A stretch of 37,892 bases of DNA, taken from Paracoccaceae bacterium. GTDB taxonomy: Bacteria; Pseudomonadota; Alphaproteobacteria; Rhodobacterales; Rhodobacteraceae. The position numbers were made by a program, and so were the translations under genes. The first letter of the stretch is position 1, and every line of letters starts with the position of its first letter. The stretch covers positions 67,869-105,760 of the forward strand of contig JAGQRV010000003.1 in the NCBI GenBank assembly GCA_020425125.1, read 5' to 3'. Below the pieces are notes generated by a model. That model was given only the letters and a program-made list of their open reading frames with translations. It made no database searches and was not told where the DNA came from. This document shows, in pieces, positions 28,073-36,607 of this stretch.

Positions 28073-28532
28073 CGAGGCCGCGCCCGAAGGCGGCGAGCGG
28101 CCGCTGCGCATCGCCATCGCGACGAACGATCTGGAGCATCTGAACGCCCATTTCGGTTCGGCTCGGAAATTCGCGATCTACGACGTGACCACGACCAACG
28201 CCCGCTTCGTCGGCGCCGCCGGCTTCGACGACGTCACTGCGCAGGCGGGCCGGCACGACGACATCGACGACAAGATCACTCCCAAGGTCGAGGCGCTGAC
28301 CGGCTGCGCGCTGCTGTTCGTGCTCGCCATCGGCGGGCCCTCGGCGGCGAAGGTGGTCAAGGCCGGGATTCACCCGGTGAAGCGCAAGGATCCCGGGTCG
28401 ATCGCCGACATCATCGAGGAAACCCAGACGATGCTGAAAGGCTCGCCGCCGCCCTTCCTGCGCAAGATCCTGGGCCGCGGCGCGCCGAAACCTTCGTTCA
28501 TGGACGACGACACCGAGGAATACGCCCAATGA
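28047..28532 (+). CDS. nifX: FeMo-cofactor carrier NifX
   Basis: 161 aa. The dinitrogenase iron-molybdenum cofactor domain is seen as LRIAIATNDLEHLNAHFGSARKFAIYDV, with the NifX/NafY-type HFG region, and GCALLFVLAIGGPSAAKVV. NifX binds FeMo-co precursors and hands them between NifB, NifEN and NifDK. It overlaps the end of nifN by 26 bases, and a ribosome site (AAGGAG) lies inside nifN. The tail (SPPPFLRKILGRG, MDDDTEEYAQ) is an alphaproteobacterial type. Confidence 0.96.
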   Translation: MTRTLRLVDEAAPEGGERPLRIAIATNDLEHLNAHFGSARKFAIYDVTTTNARFVGAAGFDDVTAQAGRHDDIDDKITPKVEALTGCALLFVLAIGGPSAAKVVKAGIHPVKRKDPGSIADIIEETQTMLKGSPPPFLRKILGRGAPKPSFMDDDTEEYAQ

Positions 28533-29011
28533 CCACCGAGACCGCAACCGCCCCGGCCGCGCCCAGAGGCGGCGAGATGACCGACAGCCCGTTCCTGAAG
28601 CAGCTCGCGCAGGTGATCCGGGCCGAGGACAGCTATGGCACCTGGGACGACAAGTCCGATGCCCAGATCATGTCCGAGTTCATCGTGACGAAGGAAGAGC
28701 GGCGCGAGATCCCGATCATCGGCGATCCCGACCCGGACGTGATGTGGCGGGTGTCGAAATTCTACGACGCCATCGGCCTGCTGATCGAAAAGCGCACCGG
28801 CTGCATGGCGAGCCAGATGCAGAAGATGAGCCATGAGGGCTTCGGCCGCGTGGTGCTGATCGCCGGCCGGCTGGTCGTGGTCTCGAGGCATCTCCGCGAC
28901 GTCCATCGCTTCGGTTTCGAGACCTACGCCAAGCTCGGCGAAGCCGGCGAGAAGATCACCGACGAGGCGGCCGCCGTCATCGAGAGATTCCCCGAAGCCG
29001 CGAGGGCCTGA
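28529..29011 (+). CDS. NifX-associated nitrogen fixation protein (DUF269)
   Basis: 160 aa. The DUF269 family is recognised by FLKQLAQVIRAEDSYGTWDDKSDAQIM, by DPDPDVMWRVSKFYDAIGLLIE, and by the end pattern HRFGFETYAKLGEAGEKITDEAAAVIE (fragments). These proteins accompany nifX in many diazotrophs. The exact biochemistry is not settled; a role in cofactor handling is inferred from the conserved location. The start overlaps the nifX stop by 4 bases (ATGA). An internal ATG at 28577 (MTDSPFLKQ) would give the more common N-terminus and is a fair alternative. Confidence 0.95.
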   Translation: MTTETATAPAAPRGGEMTDSPFLKQLAQVIRAEDSYGTWDDKSDAQIMSEFIVTKEERREIPIIGDPDPDVMWRVSKFYDAIGLLIEKRTGCMASQMQKMSHEGFGRVVLIAGRLVVVSRHLRDVHRFGFETYAKLGEAGEKITDEAAAVIERFPEAARA

Positions 29012-29014
29012 GCG

Positions 29015-29218
29015 ATGAGCATCGACGAGCTGGAAGCGCAGGTGAAGAAACTCTCCATGCGCTCGACGACCGCGAAGATGAACCTGCACGACCTGTCCGA
29101 GGAACTGCCGACCGACTGGGAGAAGATCCCCGACGTGGCCGCAGAGACGTTTCAGGTGTTCAGGGAGCTTGCCGAGGCCCGCAAGGCGCTGAAGGCCGCC
29201 AGAAAGACCGCCGCCTGA
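29015..29218 (+). CDS. CCE_0567-type nif protein (DUF683)
   Basis: 67 aa, two-helix hairpin. SIDELEAQVKKLSMRSTTAKMNLHDLSE is followed by ELPTDWEKIPDVA and an Ala/Lys-rich helix (quoted in parts). This is the small DUF683 family that is regularly found after the DUF269 gene in nif operons. Its function is unknown. It begins 3 bases after the preceding stop. Confidence 0.93.
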   Translation: MSIDELEAQVKKLSMRSTTAKMNLHDLSEELPTDWEKIPDVAAETFQVFRELAEARKALKAARKTAA

Positions 29219-29320
29219 GCCCTGCGGGTTCGGGGGCGCGGTCCGGCCGGCAGGCCAGGCGGGGGAGGACGAACCCGGCGCAACAGCGCGCCGTTTGACC
29301 GACACACGAAGGAGATCCTC

Positions 29321-29614
29321 ATGCCGATCACGGCCTTTACCCGCGGCGGAACCGAATACGTCCCCGAATTCCTGATCGCCATCGACGCCGCGACCTGCAT
29401 CGGCTGCGGCCGCTGTTACAAGGTCTGCGGGCGCGACGTGATGACCCTCAAGGGCATCACCGACGAGGGTGCGATTGTCGACGCGGACGAGGATGACGAC
29501 GACATCGAACGGTCGATCATGGTGATGGTCGCGCCGGAGAACTGCATCGGCTGCGGCGCGTGCAACCGCGTCTGCCCGAAGAACTGCCAGACCCATGCCC
29601 CTGCCGAAGCCTGA
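29321..29614 (+). CDS. fdxB: Nif-specific ferredoxin III
   Basis: 97 aa, 2[4Fe-4S] type. The first cluster motif is C26-x2-C29-x2-C32-x3-C36 (CIGCGRCYKVC). The second is C75-x2-C78-x2-C81-x3-C85 (CIGCGACNRVC), with an extra C89. A long acidic insert (DADEDDDDIE, 54-63) between the motifs is a hallmark of FdxB rather than of the short FdxN type. It probably donates electrons in nitrogen fixation or cofactor assembly. It has a strong AAGGAG site. The last 20 bases overlap nifQ. Confidence 0.95.
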   Translation: MPITAFTRGGTEYVPEFLIAIDAATCIGCGRCYKVCGRDVMTLKGITDEGAIVDADEDDDDIERSIMVMVAPENCIGCGACNRVCPKNCQTHAPAEA

Positions 29615-30143
29615 CCCCGGGGGCGTCGGCACGGACCGCCCGGTGCTCGACCAGTCCGACTTCGCCTGCATCCTCGCCCATGCGCTGGCCGAGCGGGACC
29701 GCGGCCTCGGTACGCTGCCCGACCGCGTCGGCCTCGCCCCCGCGGATCTTGCCCGGCTCGTCGCGCGCTGGTTTCCGGGGCTCGACCTTCCCGACCTCGA
29801 TCTGCCCTTCCCCGAGCCGCCCGAGGCACAGAAGCAGCTCGCCCTTCTGCTGACCTGGCGCGGCGGCGCGGCGAGCGAGGACGCGCGCTGGCTGGCCTGC
29901 ATTCTGGCCCGCCGGTCGATGGAGGGAAACCACCTGTGGGAGGATCTGGGCCTGCCGTCCCGCACCGCGCTCGGCGCGCTGATCCGGCGCCACTTCCCGC
30001 GCCTCCACGCCGCCAACACCCGGAACATGCGCTGGAAGAAGTTCTTCTACCGCCAGATCTGCGCCGATGCCGGCTTCTCGCTGTGCCTCGCCCCGAGTTG
30101 CGGCGAATGTGCGGAATACCGCGAATGCTTCGCGCCGGACTGA
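29595..30143 (+). CDS. nifQ: Molybdenum-delivery protein NifQ
   Basis: 182 aa. The C-terminal cluster motif C164-x4-C169-x2-C172-x5-C178 (CLAPSCGECAEYREC) is the NifQ signature and binds a Mo-Fe-S cluster. RNMRWKKFFYRQIC and HFPRLHAANTRNM are also typical. NifQ delivers Mo to NifEN/NifH for FeMo-co. It starts inside the end of fdxB (20-base overlap), showing translational coupling. Confidence 0.96.
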   Translation: MPLPKPDPGGVGTDRPVLDQSDFACILAHALAERDRGLGTLPDRVGLAPADLARLVARWFPGLDLPDLDLPFPEPPEAQKQLALLLTWRGGAASEDARWLACILARRSMEGNHLWEDLGLPSRTALGALIRRHFPRLHAANTRNMRWKKFFYRQICADAGFSLCLAPSCGECAEYRECFAPD

Positions 30144-30247
30144 ACCCGCAACCGGCGCGCCACGTCCCGCACGCGTCACGGACCGCCGGTCATGAATGGA
30201 CGCCGACCGGCTTGCCGGGGGCGGGCCGCGCCCGCTACCACGGCGCC

Positions 30248-30700
30248 ATGGATCGTCCTGTTCTCAGACCCGCGGTCGAGGGAGACCGCGACGCCATCGC
30301 GGCGCTCTGGCACGCAAGCGCCAGCCTGCTGTCTGTCGGTGTGCCGGCAATGCCAAGCGCGGCAGAGTTGCGCCGGCGGCTCGACGCGGAATGCGCCCGA
30401 GGCTGGGAAGTGACGGTTGCCGGCACCGCAGGCGGGATCGCCGGTTTCCTCGCCCTGCGGCCCGAGGACGGGGTACTCGATCAGCTCTTCCTCCGGCCCG
30501 ACTGTCTGGGCCGGGGCATCGGCTCCCTGCTGCTGGCCCATGCCAAGGCGCGCATGCCGACCGGCTTCACGCTCTTCACCCGCCCGGTGAACCGACCCGC
30601 GATCCGCTTTTACGAACGCCACGGTCTCGCCTTCCTCCGCGACGAGGTGCACCCGCATTTCGGCGATCCGATCCGCGTCTATGGCTGGCGCGGCACATGA
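30248..30700 (+). CDS. GNAT-family N-acetyltransferase
   Basis: 150 aa, one GNAT domain. The acetyl-CoA loop is CLGRGIGSLLLAHAK (the Q/R-x-x-G-x-G/A motif). LDQLFLRPD precedes it, and RPAIRFYERHGLAFLRDE is the usual C-terminal motif. The substrate cannot be told. It lies 104 bases after nifQ with no visible terminator, so it may be read from the nifE promoter. It is coupled by a 4-base overlap to the next gene. A role in nitrogen fixation is only inferred from position. Confidence 0.88.
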   Translation: MDRPVLRPAVEGDRDAIAALWHASASLLSVGVPAMPSAAELRRRLDAECARGWEVTVAGTAGGIAGFLALRPEDGVLDQLFLRPDCLGRGIGSLLLAHAKARMPTGFTLFTRPVNRPAIRFYERHGLAFLRDEVHPHFGDPIRVYGWRGT

Positions 30701-31161
30701 ACGGCGCCGCCGATCCCCTCGCACTTCTCGCCGGGGCGGAGGCCGCCCGCACGCGCCCCCTCGAAAGCCGCGCCGCGGTGGAACGGGCGCTGGCTGCGGC
30801 ACCGGACGACGCGGCGGTCCGCCTCGCCGCCTATCGCTTCTATTTCTACGACCATGACCATGCCGCAGCTTTGGACCAGGCTGTCCTGCTGCTCGCCGGC
30901 GCTGCGCGGCGGTTGAACATCGCCACCGACTGGCGCGCCGTCGGCCCCGGCGACGCCGAGTTCACCGCCCATGATTTCGCGCCGGGGCTTTACCTTCAGG
31001 CGCTGGTCGCCTTGGGCTATTGCGCCGCGCGGTTGGGCGAAGCGGCGTTTGCCCGCGAGGCGCTGGCGAAGGCGTCCGAACTCGACCCCACCGACCGGTT
31101 CGGCGGCGGCTGGATCCTCGCCCATCTGGACGCCTGCGCGCGCCAGGAGGCCGGGGACTGA
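30697..31161 (+). CDS. TPR-like helical protein in the nif island
   Basis: 154 aa, unrecognised in detail. Helical repeats resembling TPR units are visible: AAVERALAAAPDDAAVRLAA at the start, and GYCAARLGEAAFAREALAKA leading to SELDPTDRFGGGWI at the end, where ASELDP is the TPR turn. FYFYDHDHAAALDQ in the middle is distinctive. It overlaps the GNAT stop by 4 bases. Similar small TPR proteins occur in nif clusters of purple bacteria, but I cannot name a function. Its stop lies within a hairpin. Confidence 0.75.
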   Translation: MNGAADPLALLAGAEAARTRPLESRAAVERALAAAPDDAAVRLAAYRFYFYDHDHAAALDQAVLLLAGAARRLNIATDWRAVGPGDAEFTAHDFAPGLYLQALVALGYCAARLGEAAFAREALAKASELDPTDRFGGGWILAHLDACARQEAGD

Positions 31162-31170
31162 GCCCCGGCC
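31149..31170. terminator. Hairpin between the nifE-operon end and the convergent aldo/keto reductase
   Basis: GGCCGGGG (31149-31156) pairs exactly with CCCCGGCC (31163-31170). The loop contains the stop codon of the TPR-like gene. It can serve as a bidirectional terminator for the two convergent genes. Confidence 0.5.
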
Positions 31171-31182
31171 GGGCGGCTCCGG

Positions 31183-32250
31183 TCAGCTTCCGTCCTTCAG
31201 ATGCGCGCCATACGCGACCAGGTCGGCCGGCGACGGGCGGTCGGCGGCCGTGCGCATCTGGTGCCAGAGCGGGTAGGGCAGCGGCCGGCGGCTGACCGCT
31301 TCCAGCCGGTCGAGCGCCTCCTGCGGCAGTGTCAGGTCCGCAGCCTTCAGCGTCTCTGCCAGTTGCGCCTCGGTGCGCGCGCCGACGATCAGGCTGTTGA
31401 CCCCCGGTTGGGCAAGAAGCCAGGCCAGCCCCACCTGCACCGGGCTGGCGCCGGGCAGGCCGTCCGCGACCTCGACCAGCACCTCGACGATGTCGTAGAG
31501 CCGTTCCAGATCCGTCACCGGCGGTTCGTTCCACTCCGCGGCATGGCGGGTGCCTTCGGGCTGCGGCTTGCCGCGGCGGTACTTGCCGGTCAGCAGCCCG
31601 CCCGCGATCGGCGACCAGATCACCGCCTCGATGCCCTGGTCGACGGCGACGGGCAGAAGCTCGTGTTCGGCCTCGCGCGCCTCCAGGGTGTAGTGGATCT
31701 GCTGGGCCACGGGGCGGATCCGCGACTCGCGCTCGGCTGCAGCCAGCATCTTCATGATGTGCCAGGCCGAGAAGTTCGACACGCCCAGATAGCGGATCTT
31801 GCCTGCGCCGACGAGGTCGTCGAAGGCGCGCAGCGTTTCGTCCAGGGGCGTCTGCCCGTCCCAGGAATGGCACCAGTAGAGGTCGAGGTAGTCCGTGCCC
31901 AGACGGCGCAGGCTCGCCTCGCAGGCCTCGATGATATGGTGGCGCGACAGGCCGCGGTCGTTCGGCCCCTTGTCGCCCGTGGGAAAGCGCACCTTGCTGG
32001 CCAGCAGCAGCCGGTTGCGCCGCCCCTTGATCGCCTCGCCCAGCCGCTCCTCGCAGATCCCGGCCGAATAGATATCCGCCGTGTCGAGCATGTTGACGCC
32101 CGCCTCGAGCGCCATGTCGATCAGTCGCGCCCCCATCGCTGCATCCTGGTCGCCGACCTTGGCGAACGCGCCACCGCCACCGATCGTCATGGTGCCGAGG
32201 ACCAGGTTGGAAACCTTCAGGCCGCTGCGGCCGAGTGTCCGGTAGTGCAT
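31183..32250 (-). CDS. Aldo/keto reductase
   Basis: 355 aa. An (alpha/beta)8 NADPH-dependent reductase. The tetrad is visible as D and Y in LDTADIYSAG, K in LLASKVRF, and H in LYWCHSWDG. GVSNFSAWH and the C-terminal NADP-binding segment GVNSLIVGARTEAQL follow. The substrate is not evident. It is transcribed against the nif genes and splits the island between the TPR-like gene and iscA(nif). The start follows AAGGGGG. It has no clear tie to nitrogen fixation. Confidence 0.92.
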   Translation of the reverse strand: MHYRTLGRSGLKVSNLVLGTMTIGGGGAFAKVGDQDAAMGARLIDMALEAGVNMLDTADIYSAGICEERLGEAIKGRRNRLLLASKVRFPTGDKGPNDRGLSRHHIIEACEASLRRLGTDYLDLYWCHSWDGQTPLDETLRAFDDLVGAGKIRYLGVSNFSAWHIMKMLAAAERESRIRPVAQQIHYTLEAREAEHELLPVAVDQGIEAVIWSPIAGGLLTGKYRRGKPQPEGTRHAAEWNEPPVTDLERLYDIVEVLVEVADGLPGASPVQVGLAWLLAQPGVNSLIVGARTEAQLAETLKAADLTLPQEALDRLEAVSRRPLPYPLWHQMRTAADRPSPADLVAYGAHLKDGS

Positions 32251-32451
32251 GTCGATCCCCCTTCGCTGCACGTCGCTGACGCAATCGACAGACCCCATGG
32301 CCACCCGGCCCGCCACCTGCCAGCTTGTCGCAGAGGAGAGTAGCCTGCGGCGTTCCGTGGCGCCAGTTGGCCCATACAGGGAGGGCCGGTCCGGTCGAGC
32401 AGATGCCGCGGCGCTGACCCGACCTGATTGCGCCACGTGCCGAGTCCGACA

Positions 32452-32467
32452 TGTCGCAAATGCGTCA
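32452..32467 (+). promoter_or_regulatory. Degenerate NifA-like site
   Basis: TGT-N10-TCA, one base off the TGT-N10-ACA consensus, about 63 bases before the sigma-54 promoter. No perfect site is present between 32250 and 32530. Confidence 0.35.
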
Positions 32468-32529
32468 ATGTCGCCGTGGTCCTGCCGGTTCTATCCGACA
32501 AATCGTTATCTGACAGGGTGTTAGGAAGT

Positions 32530-32546
32530 TGGCATATGGCGTGCTT
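32530..32546 (+). promoter_or_regulatory. Sigma-54 promoter of iscA(nif)-nifUSV
   Basis: TGGCAT at 32530 and TGCTT at 32542 with the GG-N10-GC spacing. It lies 44 bases before the iscA(nif) ATG and has the same TGCTT core as the nifH and nifE promoters. Confidence 0.8.
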
Positions 32547-32589
32547 GGCTGTGTCCCGAGAGTTCCCGATCTTTCAGGAGACACCCGAA

Positions 32590-32910
32590 ATGCTCGAAGT
32601 CACCGAATCCGCCCGCAAGGCGATCAAGTCCGCCATCGACGGCGCCGAACAGCCGGTCGCGGGTCTCAGGATCATGGTCCAGGGCGGCGGCTGCGCCGGT
32701 CTGCAATACGGCATGGCGCTGGAGCTGAGCCGCCAGGCCGATGACACCGTGATCGAGGCCGGCGAGGTGACGGTACTGATCGACCCCGAAAGCCAGTCCT
32801 ACCTCTCCGGCACCGTGATCGACTTCGTGACCGGTCTCGAAGGCTCCGGCTTCGTCTTCAACAACCCGAACGCCAGCAGCTCCTGCGGCTGCGGCAAGTC
32901 GTTCTGCTGA
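32590..32910 (+). CDS. iscA: HesB/IscA-type iron-sulfur assembly protein (nif-associated)
   Basis: 106 aa, an A-type Fe-S carrier. The three conserved Cys are the one in [11 protein letters not shown] and the two in the C-terminal SSCGCGKSF. The domain starts [15 protein letters not shown]. It carries Fe or Fe-S clusters alongside NifU. It sits directly upstream of nifU, the normal place for iscA(nif), also called orf6 or nifIscA. The start at 32590 follows AGGAG. An upstream in-frame ATG at 32536 lies inside the promoter, so it is rejected. Confidence 0.94.
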   Translation: MLEVTESARKAIKSAIDGAEQPVAGLRIMVQGGGCAGLQYGMALELSRQADDTVIEAGEVTVLIDPESQSYLSGTVIDFVTGLEGSGFVFNNPNASSSCGCGKSFC

Positions 32911-32924
32911 GGGAGGCCGGGCGC

Positions 32925-33968
32925 ATGTGGGAATATACCGACGCGGTCAAGGATCACTTCTTCAACCCGCGCAATGCCGGCGCGATGGCGGACGCGAATG
33001 CGGTGGGCGAGGTCGGCTCGCTGTCCTGCGGCGATGCGCTGAAGCTGATGCTGAAAGTCAATCCCGACAGCGAAGTGATCGAGGATGCCCGGTTCCAGAC
33101 CTTCGGCTGCGGCTCGGCGATCGCTTCGTCCTCGGCGCTGACCGAGCTGATCATCGGCAAGACGATCGACGAGGCCCGCAAGCTCACCAACCAGGATATC
33201 GCCGAATTCCTCGGCGGCCTGCCGCCCGAGAAGATGCATTGCTCGGTCATGGGGCAGGAAGCGCTGACCGCTGCCGTCGCCGCCTGGAAGGGCGAGGCGC
33301 TGGAGGATGACGACCACGAGGAAGGCGCGCTGATCTGCAAGTGCTTCGCGGTCGATGCCGGTGTGATCGAACGCGCCATCCGCACCAACAAGCTGACTAC
33401 GCCCGAGATGGTGACCTTCTACACCAAGGCCGGCGGCGGCTGCTCCTCCTGCCGCGAGCCGCTCGAAGAGCTTCTGGCCGAGGTCAACAAGGCGATGGTC
33501 GCCGACGGCACGCTGAAGGCCGAGGAAGCCTTCGTCTTCGGCCAGGCACCGGTCGCCGCGCCGAAGAAGCCGAAAGCCAAGGGCTTCGTGATCCCCGACC
33601 TGCCGCCGGCCCCCGCTGCCGCCCCGGCGCAGCCGTCCGCCCCGGTGCAGATCGCGCCCCTTGCCGCCGCTCCGGCGAAGCCCGCCCCGGCGCCGGCTGC
33701 GGCACCCGCGCCCGCGGCGCCCGCCAGCCGCAGCCCGGTGCAGGAGATCCTCGCCATCTCCCGCGCCATCGACGAACTGCGTCCGGTCTTCCATCGCGAC
33801 GGCGGCGACGTGGAATTCGTCGACATGGAGGGCAACCTCGTCCTCGTCCACCTCACCGGCGCCTGCTCGGGCTGCCAGCTTGCGTCGCAGACGCTGGGCG
33901 GGCTGCAGCAGAAGATCGGCGAAACCCTCGGCCGCCCGGTCCGGGTGATGCCCGTGGCGAAGACCTGA
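32925..33968 (+). CDS. nifU: Iron-sulfur scaffold protein NifU
   Basis: 347 aa, three domains. Residues 1-125 are IscU-like, with C35, C62 and C106. Residues 136-180 hold the permanent [2Fe-2S] domain (C138, C140, C173, C176). Residues 270-347 are the Nfu domain with C314-x2-C317. A Pro/Ala-rich linker at about 207-268 joins the last two and is longer than in Azotobacter NifU (about 310 aa in total). NifU assembles clusters from sulfur supplied by NifS for NifH and for FeMo-co precursors. It follows iscA(nif) by 14 bases. Confidence 0.98.
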   Translation: MWEYTDAVKDHFFNPRNAGAMADANAVGEVGSLSCGDALKLMLKVNPDSEVIEDARFQTFGCGSAIASSSALTELIIGKTIDEARKLTNQDIAEFLGGLPPEKMHCSVMGQEALTAAVAAWKGEALEDDDHEEGALICKCFAVDAGVIERAIRTNKLTTPEMVTFYTKAGGGCSSCREPLEELLAEVNKAMVADGTLKAEEAFVFGQAPVAAPKKPKAKGFVIPDLPPAPAAAPAQPSAPVQIAPLAAAPAKPAPAPAAAPAPAAPASRSPVQEILAISRAIDELRPVFHRDGGDVEFVDMEGNLVLVHLTGACSGCQLASQTLGGLQQKIGETLGRPVRVMPVAKT

Positions 33969-33978
33969 GGAGGCCCTG

Positions 33979-35196
33979 ATGTTCGACAGCAAACCCAGCC
34001 CCGTCTATCTCGACAACAACGCCACCACCCGGGTCTATCCCGACGTGGTCGCGGCGATGCTGCCCTTCTTCACCGAGCAGTTCGGCAACGCCTCCTCGAT
34101 CCACGCCTTCGGCGACGAGGTCGGCAAGGCGATCCGCGCCGCGCGCCGCTCGCTGCAGGCGCTGATCGGCGCCGAATTCGACCACGAGATCATCTTCACC
34201 TCGGGCGGCACCGAATCCAACAACACCGCGATCCGCTCGGCGCTCGCGGCCCAGCCCGGCCGCGACGAGATCATCACCTCGACGGTCGAACACCCCGCCA
34301 TCCTGTCGCTCTGCGACTGGCTGGAAAAGCACGAGGGCGTCACCGTCCACCGCGTCCCGGTGGACAGCGCAGGCCGGCTCGACATCGACGCCTACAAGGC
34401 CGCGCTCGGGCCGAAGACGGCGCTGGTCAGCTTCATGTGGGCCAACAACGAGACCGGAACGATCTTTCCCGTCGACGGCCTCGCCGGTCTCGCCAAGGAC
34501 GCCGGGGCGTTGTTCCACACCGACGCGGTGCAGGCGGTCGGCAAGGTCGAGATCGACCTCAAGTCGACCGATATCGACATGCTGTCGCTCAGCTCCCACA
34601 AGCTGCACGGGCCGAAGGGGCTCGGCGCGCTCTATCTCCGCAAGGGGACCCGCTTCCGGCCGCTGATCCGCGGCGGGCATCAGGAGCGCGGCCGCCGCGG
34701 CGGCACCGAGAACGCGCCGGCGATCGTCGGGCTCGGCAAGGCCGCCGACTTGGCGCGCGCCACGCTGCCCGCCGACATGGCCCGGATGGCGGCGCTGCGA
34801 GACCGGCTGGAAAAGGGCCTGGTGCAGCGGATCGGCCATTGCTTCGTCACCGGCGATCCGCATGACCGGCTGCCGAACACCTCCACCATCGCGTTCGAAT
34901 ACATCGAGGGCGAGGCGATCCTGCTGCTTCTGAACAAGGCGGGCATCGCGGCGTCCTCGGGGTCGGCCTGCACCTCCGGCAGTCTGGAGCCGTCCCACGT
35001 GCTGCGCGCGATGAACATCCCCTTCACCGCCGCGCACGGCGCGATCCGCTTCTCGCTGTCGCGCGAGACCACCGAGACCGAGGTCGACCGCGTGCTGGAA
35101 GTGATGCCGGCGATCATCGCCCAACTGCGGGAAATGTCGCCGTTCTGGACGTCCGGCGGCGCAGCGCCCGATGGCTTCAACCCTGCCTATGCCTGA
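33979..35196 (+). CDS. nifS: Cysteine desulfurase NifS
   Basis: 405 aa, class V aminotransferase fold. [15 protein letters not shown] starts the protein. The PLP Lys is K208 in [10 protein letters not shown]. The catalytic Cys is C331 in SSGSACTSG, a class I loop. It takes sulfur from L-cysteine and passes it to NifU. It starts 10 bases after the nifU stop with a GAGGAGG-type site (AGGAGG). Confidence 0.98.
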   Translation: MFDSKPSPVYLDNNATTRVYPDVVAAMLPFFTEQFGNASSIHAFGDEVGKAIRAARRSLQALIGAEFDHEIIFTSGGTESNNTAIRSALAAQPGRDEIITSTVEHPAILSLCDWLEKHEGVTVHRVPVDSAGRLDIDAYKAALGPKTALVSFMWANNETGTIFPVDGLAGLAKDAGALFHTDAVQAVGKVEIDLKSTDIDMLSLSSHKLHGPKGLGALYLRKGTRFRPLIRGGHQERGRRGGTENAPAIVGLGKAADLARATLPADMARMAALRDRLEKGLVQRIGHCFVTGDPHDRLPNTSTIAFEYIEGEAILLLLNKAGIAASSGSACTSGSLEPSHVLRAMNIPFTAAHGAIRFSLSRETTETEVDRVLEVMPAIIAQLREMSPFWTSGGAAPDGFNPAYA

Positions 35197-35228
35197 GCCC
35201 CGCAGCTCCTGACACGAAGGTGACCCCG

Positions 35229-36428
35229 ATGGAGACGATCCGTTCCCGCATGCGCAGTGGCGGCCCGGTGGCGATCTGCGACACGACGCTTCGCGACGGC
35301 GAACAGACCGCCGGCGTCGCCTTCTCCGTCGACGAAAGGCTCGCCATCGCGCGCAGCCTCGACGCGGCGGGGGTGGCCGAGGTCGAACTGGGCGTTCCGG
35401 CGATGGGCCGGGACGAGATCGCCGACATTCGCCGCCTGGCTGCCGCCCTCGGCCGCGCCGTACCGGTCGTCTGGTGCCGGGCGCGCTTCGCCGACCTCGA
35501 CGCCGCCCATGCGACCGGCGTGCGGCGGCTGCACTTCGCCATTCCCGTCTCCGAACGCCAGCTCGCCGGCAAGCTCAAGGCCGACCGCGACTGGGCACGG
35601 CAGAGCACGGCCGAGCTGGTCTTCTGCGCCGCCAGCCGGGGCTTCGAGGTCTCGGTCGGAGCCGAGGATGCCAGCCGCGCCGACCCGGCCTTCGTGGTCG
35701 AGATCGCCCGGATCGCGCGGGCTGCGGGCGCGGTGCGGTTCCGCCTCGCCGACACGCTTGGCATCCTCGACCCGTTCAGCACCCATGCCCTGGTGACACT
35801 GGTGCGGCAGGGGGTGGAGCTTCCGCTCGAATTCCACGCCCACAACGATTTCGGCATGGCGACCGCGAACACGCTTGCCGCCGCCGCTGCCGGGGCGACG
35901 CATCTGTCGGTCACGGTGAACGGGCTGGGCGAGCGCGCCGGCAACGCCGCGCTGGAAGAGGTCGCCGCGGTGCTCGCCGCGACCGGCGTTTCCACCGGCA
36001 TCGACCTGACGCGCCTGACGCCGCTCTCGCGCACCGTCAGCGCCGCTTCCGGCCGGCCGCTGCCGGTGTCGAAGCCGATCGTCGGCGACGGCGTCTTCAC
36101 CCATGAATGCGGCATCCATGTGGACGGCCTGCTCAAGGATCCGCTCAGCTACGGCAGCGAGGCGCTGCAGCCGGAAAGCTACGGGCGCGCCCATGTCTTC
36201 GCGGTCGGCAAGCATTCCGGCCGGGCGGGACTCGTTCATGCACTCTGCGCCGCCGGGCTGCCCAGCGACCCCGACACGGTCGACGCCCTTCTGCCGGCGC
36301 TCCGGATCTGGTCCGAGACCGCGAAACGGCCGGCCGACGCTGCCGACCTCGCCCTGATGATCGCCGCGATGGAAGGGGCGATGGCCGCCGCCCGCGGCGC
36401 CACGGGGCTTCAGCGGGGGGCGCTCTGA
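35229..36428 (+). CDS. nifV: Homocitrate synthase NifV
   Basis: 399 aa, DRE-TIM metallolyase. [18 protein letters not shown] carries the R-D and metal residues. [19 protein letters not shown] provides the HxH metal site, and [17 protein letters not shown] the other signature. [13 protein letters not shown] and GKHSGRAGL follow. It condenses acetyl-CoA with 2-oxoglutarate to make homocitrate for FeMo-co. The ATG at 35229 is preferred over the GTG at 35220. The stop overlaps the next ORF's start (TGATG). Confidence 0.97.
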   Translation: METIRSRMRSGGPVAICDTTLRDGEQTAGVAFSVDERLAIARSLDAAGVAEVELGVPAMGRDEIADIRRLAAALGRAVPVVWCRARFADLDAAHATGVRRLHFAIPVSERQLAGKLKADRDWARQSTAELVFCAASRGFEVSVGAEDASRADPAFVVEIARIARAAGAVRFRLADTLGILDPFSTHALVTLVRQGVELPLEFHAHNDFGMATANTLAAAAAGATHLSVTVNGLGERAGNAALEEVAAVLAATGVSTGIDLTRLTPLSRTVSAASGRPLPVSKPIVGDGVFTHECGIHVDGLLKDPLSYGSEALQPESYGRAHVFAVGKHSGRAGLVHALCAAGLPSDPDTVDALLPALRIWSETAKRPADAADLALMIAAMEGAMAAARGATGLQRGAL

Positions 36429-36607
36429 TGATCCTCGTCCTGCTCGCCACCGCCGCCGCCGCGATCTGCGCAATGCCGCGCCGCCGCCGGATCCTTGCCA
36501 TGATCGAAGAAGCGCTGCGCACCATGCCGGCCGGCCGTCGCCACGGCGCCGCGCATCGCTTCGCCACTGTTCCCGTCCAGACCCACCGCCCCGGAGCCCG
36601 GAAATGA
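36428..36607 (+). CDS. Small membrane-anchored or basic ORF between nifV and cysE
   Basis: 59 aa, unrecognised. The N-terminus is hydrophobic ([16 protein letters not shown]), then basic (PRRRR), and the rest is rich in Arg and His. The start shares one base with the nifV stop (TGATG), and the stop overlaps the cysE start by 4 bases (ATGA). This double coupling is the main evidence that it is a gene. A GGGGGG-rich site lies about 10 bases before the ATG. It may be a tiny inner-membrane protein in the nif operon. It could also be only a spacer kept open by coupling. Confidence 0.55.
   Translation: MILVLLATAAAAICAMPRRRRILAMIEEALRTMPAGRRHGAAHRFATVPVQTHRPGARK

Larger units (their letters stand above)
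32251..32589. other. Intergenic region with the iscA(nif)-nifUSV promoter
   Basis: 339 bases between divergent genes. It holds the sigma-54 promoter at 32530-32546 and a degenerate NifA-like site at 32452-32467. The left part should hold the promoter of the aldo/keto reductase, but no clear -35/-10 pair is seen. Confidence 0.5.

Noticed and set aside
32536-32589. Upstream ATG for iscA(nif) at 32536
   Set aside because: It lies inside the sigma-54 promoter and so would not be transcribed.
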